From contig CM064572.1 of assembly GCA_032716605.1 (NCBI GenBank), positions 35,973,760-36,037,759 of the forward strand: a stretch of 64,000 bases of DNA, written 5' to 3'. This document shows positions 56,315 to 64,000 of the stretch, piece by piece (position 1 is the stretch's first letter; the number at the start of each line of letters is the position of its first letter). The notes under the pieces are model-generated. The model saw only the letters and a list, made by a program, of their open reading frames with translations, had not been told where the DNA came from and did not search any database. The translations under genes and the position numbers were made by a program. This stretch comes from Paralithodes platypus (Eukaryota; Arthropoda; Malacostraca; Decapoda; Lithodidae).

Positions 56315-56684
56315 TTAAAAGGGGGTTCACCTGCTTTTTTTCTCTATCTCCTTTTCTCTCTTTCTCTGGCTTGTATCCATTCGGCCCCATTCAGCCAACT
56401 GTTTTAAGACGTTTATATCCATTCAGGTGTCGATTTCTTCCAGGCGAGCCAGCATTGTTTGGAGAAATCAGGCTTTGCCAGATATATTTTTCTATCGAAA
56501 AATGTACAAATTTAGCTTGCTGTCAAAACAAACACATATATGCTGGCTCGCTCCGCTCGCCAGGAAAATATTGACACCTCGATGGGGGTAAACGTCTTAA
56601 AACAGTAGATTGAATGGGGCCGAATGGATGCAAGCCAAAGAGAGAGGGAGTGAAAGAGAAAAAAAGCGAGGTGGGCTCCCTTAA
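56315..56684. mobile_element. TTAA-flanked foldback MITE, copy 3
   Basis: TTAA at 56315-56318 and 56681-56684. Arms mirror each other about the centre near 56500 (cattcagccaactgttttaag against cttaaaacagtagattgaatg). 370 bp, the same length as copy 1. Confidence 0.85.
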
Positions 56685-57152
56685 AAGAGGACGACACCTG
56701 TACTGCAAAGGTTAACAATAGGCGTGGTCCACGAATGTTTATAAGTGAATGTATGATTGGCCAAATAATTCATGTCCCAGCTGTCATTACGTTTTGCTCG
56801 CTGTGTGCTGTATTAATGTCTGTCAGATGTTGAATAGGGTCTGTAAAGATAGGAACATGTTTGTATATCTCACTCGAAATGATGAATTCATGTTTAGATA
56901 GTGCTGATACCATTTATTGATCGAAATATAATTGATGTCGAGACATGACTTATTTGGCGACTGTACATGGGAGCTAATAGACCCTACCAATATAATGACA
57001 AAAGTGGCCGCTTCAGCAGATTGGCGCTGTTTTTCCGCCTTCGGGCCCTTTAAATGTCGACACTCTGGCTTTATCTATCACTGGGTAGCCTTCCAAACAG
57101 AAAGAATATGCGGTATGTTGATATTTCCATGCCTACCATACATTCCAACCAT
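56685..57152. other. Unassigned stretch with a 74-codon frame
   Basis: A plus-strand frame at 56932-57156 encodes a non-repetitive peptide (NIMTKVAASADWRCFSAFG). It has no recognisable domain and no evidence of expression; it may be a chance frame or a lone exon. Confidence 0.3.
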
Positions 57153-57536
57153 TTAAGGGAGCCCAGACGGTATTGTGCAGCATAATTTACTGGTTCGGCT
57201 CAATGGTTTATGGAGGGGGTTTAGTTTGTTCTCGAAACCTCTATCAAACTTAACAAAACACCCAAAAGCCCCCCCCCCCCTTCGATATAAATTTGTACAC
57301 TTTTCGGTAGAAAAATGTCCCGGCCGAAGCCCGATTCCTCTTCAAATACAGGCTCGCTATCGCTCGCCAGGTCAAAAATCGACACCTAAATGGCACGAAA
57401 GGTCTTAATATTGGCAAAGAAATGAGGCAAATGGTATGAAAATCGCCAAACTATTGGGGCGAATGTCTTGAAATCTCATAAATAATTGGGCTAAATATGA
57501 AGGAGGAGGACTCGAAAAACAACTGCCTCCCCTTAA
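57153..57536. mobile_element. TTAA element, gctcgccagg-core family
   Basis: TTAA at 57153-57156 and 57533-57536. Right terminus, reversed, is GGGGAGGCAGTTG. Internal blocks gaaaaatgtcccggccgaag, gctatcgctcgccagg and gacacctaaatggcacgaaa match 6566-6944 and 7525-7826. Confidence 0.75.
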
Positions 57537-60500
57537 TACAGTTCCATACTATTAATGTAAGTCATTGATAACCGTTGCCAACGTAGATTAATAGTTTTTG
57601 AGATGACGGGCCCAAAACCAACGGTACACCGAGTGGCCAGCATAACCACACAGGCCATCCCAAAACCCCAGGACAGACAACGAGGACATCTACCTGAGTC
57701 CCCCCTCCGAGTACACCGGCATCTACCTGAGTTGGCCATGCCCAGCCGTCCACCCCACAGTTCTTTCTCACGCCAGCAGCCCTCCAAGAGAATGGAGTGC
57801 TCTCTCAGCCAGTCACAAGCCGTGTTCCTCAGCCAACCACAACCGCCCTGGGACCACCAATTAGAACCCTCCTTTTACGTAGCCTCCACCAAGAGTGACG
57901 CTCCCTGTATTGTTCCGCCAGATTTGGAGTATAATGAACACTCCCTTATGCAATCTACTCACCAACGCCCCGAATATTACAGGGGCCAATGGACCTGAAC
58001 AGTGCCTGACCAACCCAGGCTCCCAAGGATACAAACACAATCCTCTATCTATATGTACTAAGATAATTAGAAGACCTGCAAGACAGTTGTTGCATTTTTA
58101 GCCTTAAGTATTCTCCATTTTTCACAGCAACCCTGGACCTTCTAGTTGCCCCAATGAATATTGTAATAATACCTTGGAACCAGGCCCATGTTATAATACC
58201 TGAGTTCCAAGGCTAGAATGTATATGTACCTCACAACAATCACTTTTCCTCTTTTCTCAATACCCCTTTTCCCCCCGAGTTCATTGACACCTGAATCAAG
58301 AATAATTTAGCATAGGTCCTCAGGAAAGCCTGAGGAAAGTATGCAAACCATCACCTCCCTCTCAGTCTTACCCCTTCGGGCTTGGGCTCCTAGGAAAGTG
58401 TTTCGGTCTGCCTCAGCCTCCACCCCCCTGCCCCTCGAGAGTGCCTTCTGACGTAGCACCTACCGGATTACTGAAGGGCTACCCGTCTGCTGCCTAGCGC
58501 CCTGAACCGAGGACCTCTGCTCGAGCCATGTACATAGGCCTGGACCTAGAACCCCTGTTCGAATTACGTAAACAGGCCTAAACCCAAGACCCCTGCTCGA
58601 GGAGGTAACCAGTCGTGCAAAATTGGCCACTACCCTCTACGCCGGCCAGACCAGTACTCTCGTCCCCTGCCCTCCCAAATACTTAAGTGTTTCTGTGTCT
58701 CTCTTTGTTGATTATTGTTGTGAGGTATTGATTATGTAAATTTGTGAACCGTGTTGTGCCCTGATTTAATTGTGATCTGTGCCCTAGATCACATACTTGC
58801 GTAATAGCTTCATCGTTCTGAACCTGTGTTATTCTGTGTTAATTTTGCCTTTTAACCCTTGATCCTTGTTCAAGACTAGTTATTAATTCATAACTTACGC
58901 ATACGTTACATATCAGTGTTACTAACATATATTCAGGCCCCCACGCTCGCAGATTTACTGACTACGTGTATGTTGATTTATTATATGTGAGTTGAAGCCC
59001 CAGTATATTCCGTGATCAATCCATTTATATAATCGCTCTTTACCTAGAATCTACATCCAATTTTCAAACGAGTGCATAGTGTAATTCCTTAAATCTCCAA
59101 TTCAGTGATCGCATATGAAATATATCTTATAGACGTGCTTTTATGTTCTTGTAAATCTTGATGTTGTGATATTTGGAATACTGTGTTTAGGAATTATTTC
59201 CTCGGTGTTTCGCCTCACTTTCATCCACCATACACTAATTGTGCCTGTGTATTTTATTCACCTCGTTCTGTTAACCCGTTCAGAAACGAGCCTGATATTG
59301 CTTTAAATATCAATGAGCTAAACTTCGTCATTAGCGCCAATTTAATTACTAAGTGCGATCTATCGATCGATATCTGTTAACCAGTTCAGATCTAACTTAT
59401 TAAGATTAATATATAATGTCCATTCAAGTCTGAGTCTATTGGAACTCGGTTAGTTATTTTGTTTATCTTCGTGTGTTTTTTTAGTCGCGAATATTGAAGA
59501 TTACATCTTGACATAATTAATACCCTCCAGTAGATGTATTAAACCCCATTATCACTCTTATCAAATTCATGTTATTTACTTTGCTTTACCTAAGAAAAAT
59601 ATAGAAACACGAATTCCTAAGCTCGGTTCGTTATCGTAGCATATGTTCAAGTAACATAATTCTGTGATAAAATATAAATTCCCTTTTGAGCTATTTTAAT
59701 ACTTCTCATTAATTATAAATAATAATCTCAGTCCTTTCCTGTAAATTAAATTAACATCGCATTCCGCCTAAGAATATAGTTGCACTAACTAGAAAAAGTA
59801 TTTATCACTATCTCAGTTCAACTGTTGACCTTCCTAGTGACCTGACCTGAGGGCAAGCTCACGCGGTCAGATTTAAAGTTCAGCTGAATCATACGCGTGA
59901 CTCATCTAAAACCTTGTGACGACATCTTTATAACCTCAACTCTCTACATTGTAACTCTAGGATCATTACCTAGGGTATTGAAGTCTCTTCTTGATTACGG
60001 AAGATACGGGACTCATTTATTATTGCATTGAAGGTTAATGATTATTTATGTGTATAATGTCCTTATGTATACTTTCTCATATTACCTGATTTAATACTAG
60101 ACTCTCACTATTGAGTTATTCTAGTATCAGTAACTTGTTCTGAAGTAAGAACAATATATTTACATTGTTTCTCTTTAGGATCTTCATTTCTGATCCTCAT
60201 TATTACCCTCATCTGATGCTTATTAAATAAAACCTATATATATGTTCTTCTTTGTGTTGTTATTGAGTACTACATTGAACTATTGAATACTATTTTACTG
60301 CGTATAGAACCTGCTCGGTACGTTCCTGTCAAGTATATTTAAGTCCATCAAACCATACTTGGATTGTTTTACGGACTGTATCAAGGGAAATAATTAATCA
60401 GAACCCGGCACAACAGTTTTAATGGGGCTATTATCGTTGGGAAGAGAAGGGTGGCTGCTTTACGACAATTCAGACTTTTGAGAATGTTGAAACTCCGTGT

Positions 60501-60570
60501 CTGCTTTATATGGACATATATTTGACTACCAAACGATATGGGTATTGGATACAGGTACATTTTATTCATA
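57537..60570. other. Large unassigned region
   Basis: The left part (57600-58680) is GC- and C-rich with three imperfect 38-39 bp units of the form gacccctgctcgag (58510, 58549, 58587). The right part (58680-60420) is AT-rich with no long frame. A 131-codon frame at 57603-57998 is proline/glutamine/serine-rich without motifs. The composition change at about 58680 and the gggcaagctc-type hairpin (59846-59874, ctgacc/ggtcag) could mark a long LTR, but no partner is in the window. Confidence 0.3.
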
Positions 60571-60575
60571 TTTTT

Positions 60576-60735
60576 TCACCAACCAACTTTACTTCTTAAA
60601 TCAATTAATGAAATCAACAAATACATGTGGCACTCCAAGGGTTTGAACCTAGGATAATTACACCGAAATTCTGCGCATTTATGCATTATGCTATCAAGAC
60701 AGTTAAAACATTATGCACTAGCCTACGATTAATTA
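60576..60735 (-). mobile_element. tRNA-derived SINE, family A, copy 2
   Basis: Matches 8531-8695 in the same orientation: caccaaccaactt, atcaattaatgaaat, acaaatacatgtggcactcc, gaacctaggata, caccgaaattc, gctatcaagacagtta. Box B reads ggttcaaaccc on the minus strand. Confidence 0.65.
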
Positions 60736-60887
60736 TGCACAACGCATGATTATAGAGAACACTAACATATTTTATAGATGTTAGTATCATGGAAACGGAT
60801 GCCTGATAAACGAGAAGACCGATGTCGACTCCTACAACTTGAAAACACGGGATCTGGCTGTATTGTTGTTCGCCTCAATTGACTACT

Positions 60888-61095
60888 TGCGAGTTTCAGG
60901 CTTTAAGGAAGTTTGAGCCATGAACATCGATATTAAACAGAAATGCAATACTAATGTAAGTTTCTAATGGATAAATGGTATGTTCAATTGGGTTTTACGT
61001 ATTTATATATGAACTAGGACCGTATTTCAGCTGTAAATTCTGTTAATTATCGTTGTCTACAGCTCCAACTTCCTTTTAGAACGTAACTCGCAAGT
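60888..61095. mobile_element. TTGCGAG-TIR MITE, copy 3
   Basis: acttgcgagtttcaggcttt and the mirror actcgcaagt with gctccaacttcctttt. It is outside the inverted duplication, so it is an independent insertion of the family. Confidence 0.75.
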
Positions 61096-61171
61096 CGGCA
61101 ATTGTGAGATAGGCCACTGAGAACCGAGGTGGGTAAACACACAAGGCTGCCCCGAGATCCCCCCCCCCCCC

Positions 61172-61218
<47 letters not shown>

Positions 61219-61300
61219 TCACCAACGTAGGCCTTATCTAGCCCCCTATACTAAATTCTGGCCATAGCGTCTCCACCGGGATTGTGTTTGTCTAGCTCTT
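61096..61300. repeat. C run and (CT)n microsatellite
   Basis: A C tract of 14-15 bases at about 61160 followed by (ct)n to about 61213, then short ordinary sequence. Confidence 0.9.
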
Positions 61301-61985
61301 GGGATTCATTCATTCATTCATTCAATCATTCACTCAGTCATTCATTCATTAATTCACTCATTCATCCATTCATTTCCTGCCACTGACATTGGTTCCAGGG
61401 CAGTAATTCCCTTTCCAATGTTCCCTTACCCACTCTAAACCACTGTTTGGACACTTGATCCTCAGTGTTTTGGAGGACAAGCAACCTAGAAGGGTCACTA
61501 TAAATGTTGTTGCTTGATTTCCTTTGTACTCCTTTGTACTTATTCATTGAATCACTCATTAATTCATTAATTAATTAATTATGTAACTAATTTATTCACT
61601 CATTCAATCACTCATTAATGAAATAATTCATATATTTATTCATTCATTCATTCAATCATTCATTCATTCAATCATTAATTCACTCATTAATTAATTAATT
61701 AATTTATTTATTCAGTCATTCATTCAATCATTCATTCATTCAATCATTTATCCATTCATTCATTCATTGATTAATTAATTAATTCATTCATTCATTCATT
61801 CTGTCAGTCCCTCATTCATTCAATAATTCACTTATTCATTCATTTATTCAATCTTTCAATCACTTACTCCTCCATTAATTAATTAATTTATCAATTAAAT
61901 AATGCATTCATTCATTCATGCAATCACTCATTCATTCTATATCTCATTCCTTCATTCATTCATATATTTTATCTTATTTAATTGT
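61301..61985. repeat. (ATTC)n/(ATTA)n microsatellite
   Basis: attcattcattc with many variants (attcactc, attaatta), interrupted at about 61376-61542 by a LINE 3' UTR fragment. Confidence 0.95.
61376..61542 (+). mobile_element. CR1-like LINE 3' UTR fragment
   Basis: Matches 38036-38205: cctgccac, gttccagggcagta, cactgtttggacacttgatc, ggaggacaagcaacc, ending tttgtactcctttgtactt. It is extremely 5'-truncated (only about 170 bp) and sits in the middle of the ATTC array. Confidence 0.85.
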
Positions 61986-62205
61986 TAATTATTTGTTCTT
62001 TTAATCATATTTGGAGACAGAAAACTTGTAATTACTTTCCTACGACCAGATTTTGACCCCAACGTCCCGTGAATTTGGCTCTCTGTCATTCGTTTGGCTC
62101 TGGTGGAGACACTCGTCACAGGCTCTGTCAGTCAAATTATCAACTCGCGTAGGAAAACACAAAACGACCGTCAAGTATGGGTGCCTGCATGGTTAGTGTG
62201 TGTGT
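61986..62205. other. Short unassigned stretch
   Basis: Ordinary sequence between microsatellites; nothing recognised. Confidence 0.4.
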
Positions 62206-62206
62206 C

Positions 62207-62353
<147 letters not shown>

Positions 62354-62439
62354 GAATTAATTATTGCCGCTCGTAAGATCCTAAGGTGTATAACTGGGCT
62401 AATCACCACTGTAGAGGCATTGTGTGCTAAGGTGTGGGA

Positions 62440-62875
62440 GTTGGGGAGGGATGGAGGGAGGGAGGGAAGTGGATGTGGAGGGGGGAAGAGGAGGGAGGGA
62501 TTTAGGGAAGTCAGGGGAAGGGAGTTGAGGAAGGAGGGGGAAGGGAGGAAACTAGGGAAGGAGGGGAAAAGGGGAGGGGGGTAGTGAGGAAATTAGGGAA
62601 GGAGGGGAAAGGGGAGGGGGGTAGTGAGGAAATTAGGGAAGGAGGGGGGAGGAAAGAGAGATAATTAGGTATGGAGGGGGAAGGGGAGGAAATAAAGGAA
62701 GGAGGGGGAGGGGAGGGAGGGAATTAAGGAAGGAGGGGGGGGGAAGTAGGTAATTAGGGAAGGAGGGGGTGAGGGAGGGGGCGGGGGGGGGGGGGGGGGG
62801 GGGGGAAAGGCATCTATCAGAAGGGCTAACTGACGAAGGAGGGAGGGGTTGGGGGAGGGGGGGGGGGGGGATACT
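62440..62875. repeat. Purine tract with G-runs
   Basis: ggagggaaggagggggagggg-type units repeat, including a 44-bp unit (gaaattagggaaggaggggaaaggg...) two to three times and a 20-base or longer G run near 62782-62805. Potential to form quadruplex or triplex DNA. Confidence 0.9.
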
Positions 62876-62944
62876 ACTGCACCTGATACGTCCATAGTAA
62901 GGGGGGCAACTGGCTGGCTAAAGGGCTCATTATACACAGAGATA

Positions 62945-63090
62945 GATACATACATACATACATAGATATAGATACATACATACATACATACATAAGATAT
63001 ATAGATACATACATACATACATACATACATACTGTATATATAGATAAATGATACATACATACATACATACATAGATATAGATAAATGCAT
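62945..63090. repeat. (CATA)n microsatellite
   Basis: atacatacatac blocks separated by tagatatagata. Frames over it are artefacts. Confidence 0.95.
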
Positions 63091-63138
63091 AGGTAGAAAA
63101 ATAGATGCATGAACAGATAAATTTATACACAGGTAGTC

Positions 63139-63140
<2 letters not shown>

Positions 63141-63172
<32 letters not shown>
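63141..63172. repeat. (GA)n microsatellite
   Basis: gagaga run directly next to the 3' terminal repeats of the following LINE. Confidence 0.95.
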
Positions 63173-63173
<1 letters not shown>

Positions 63174-63178
<5 letters not shown>

Positions 63179-64000
63179 AAGGAGTACAAAGGAAATCAAG
63201 CAACAACAGATCTAGTGACCCTTCTAGGCTGCTTGTCCTCCAAAACACTGAGGATCAAGTGTCCAAACAGTGGTTTAGAGTTGGTAAGGGAACATTGGAA
63301 AGGGAACTACTGCCCTGGAACTAATGTCCGTGGCAGGATTAGGAAGTTTGTAGGGGACATATGGGTTAGTAACTGAGGGGGGGATAAAATAAAGTTATTC
63401 ATTTACAAACGCAGTCAGTCGCGGGTGTGATGCGAGATATTTGTCTAAGCGGAGTTTAAATGAATCAACGGTGCTGCAGTCTATAACGTCTCGGGGAAGC
63501 CCATTCCACAAGTTGACAACTCGATTGAAGAAGAAATTCTTAGATTTGTGTGAGTTAAAAGATTTACCAATAATTTTGCAACCGCTTCCCCGCGTGTAAT
63601 TAGATTGGTCGATAGTGAAGTACTTACTACAGTTCATATTGTCGATGCCTTTGATGATTTTGAACACTTGAATTAAGTCACCTCTTAATCTGCGCTGGGT
63701 TAAAGAAAATAGATTTAATTCTCTAAGACGCTCTTCGTATGGTTTGTTCTTTAGGCTAGGTATGATTTTGGTAATTCTACGTTGAACTCGTTCTAGCTTG
63801 TTTATATCTTTTTGGTAATAAGGACACCAGGGTTGAACGCAGTATTCCAGAAGAGGGCGGACTAAGGAATTGTAAAGGGTTAGGATAACTTCTTTGGATT
63901 TATGCTCAAATGACCTGCCTATAAAGCCAATTATTTTGTTTGCCTTCTTAACAACTTCTGAACATTGTTGACTCGGTTTTAGGTTACTCGATATTGTTAC
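63174..64000 (-). pseudogene. CR1-like LINE 3' part, continues beyond the window
   Basis: The tail gtacaaaggagtacaaagg (63174) is followed by the 3' UTR and then an open minus-strand frame from the stop near 63395 to the right edge as far as I can read. It has no stop across RRLRGDLIQVFK, YYQKDINKLERVQRR and KKANKIIGFIGRSF. It is about as similar to 42212-44345 as to the 35263 copy. Whether the RT catalytic region is intact lies outside the window, so it could be a longer copy. Confidence 0.85.

Noticed and set aside
57603..57998. 131-codon plus-strand frame
   Set aside because: Pro/Gln/Ser-rich, with no motif, no homologue in the window and no splice context I can support.
58190..60414. Possible 2.2-kb LTR from tgttataatacc to cggcacaaca
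   Set aside because: No partner LTR, no target duplication and no primer-binding site could be found.

Overview
The window looks like intergenic or heterochromatic DNA from a large, repeat-rich animal genome, most likely an arthropod and plausibly a decapod crustacean. The evidence is the mix of CR1-, jockey- and APE-type LINEs, BEL/Pao and Ty3/Gypsy elements, tRNA-derived SINEs, very many short TTAA-flanked inverted-repeat elements, long (GA)n, (TA)n, (GT)n and (ATTC)n tracts, and degenerate GGTTA-type arrays. I see no intact host gene, rRNA or canonical tRNA gene. Almost every long reading frame belongs to a transposable element or is an artefact of a tandem repeat.

Layout. 1-735 and 2538-2710 hold an array of about nine imperfect hairpins, roughly 70 bp apart, each capped by GG-GATG-CC; a solo Gypsy-type LTR (738-2537, TSD cctg) splits it. 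3105-3407 is a TTAA-flanked element with three palindromes. 3907-5525 is a 1.6-kb LTR-like element with a 45-bp tandem repeat, bordered by about 107-bp direct repeats; a second copy lies at 45629-47107. 5640-13060 is a mosaic of TTAA-flanked elements, SINEs and several unrelated minisatellites. 13065-15895 is a decayed APE-type LINE on the minus strand. 16421-16782 is a long foldback element.

17732-20620 and 31638-34573 form a 2.9-kb inverted duplication (BEL/Pao integrase, BEL LTR, a MITE and a LINE 3' tail in the same order in both arms). The 11-kb spacer holds a full-length 9.7-kb Gypsy element (20735-30466, TSD ataa). Its domains run gag, protease, integrase, then reverse transcriptase and RNase H: the Copia-like order of the Gmr1 group. 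Its gag is split by a TTAA element.

35263-38215 is a CR1-like LINE cut by a second solo LTR with a clean caag TSD. 39726-41600 is a jockey-like LINE, 42212-44345 a second CR1-like LINE, and 63174-64000 a third that runs off the window edge. 44372-53700 is dominated by microsatellites, a probable hAT-type element, and a TIR element nested in a GGTTA array. 53705-53917 is a MITE with 45-bp TIRs. 56315-57536 contains two more TTAA elements. 57540-60570 is largely unrecognised, and 61300-63172 is mostly simple sequence.

How the parts relate. The clearest theme is nesting: MITE in Gypsy gag, solo LTR in LINE, SINE in MITE, MITE in a larger TIR element inside a telomere-like array. The other theme is saturation with at least a dozen TTAA-flanked non-autonomous elements of six or more families, with no transposase for them in view. 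The least explained object is the hairpin array at the left edge.
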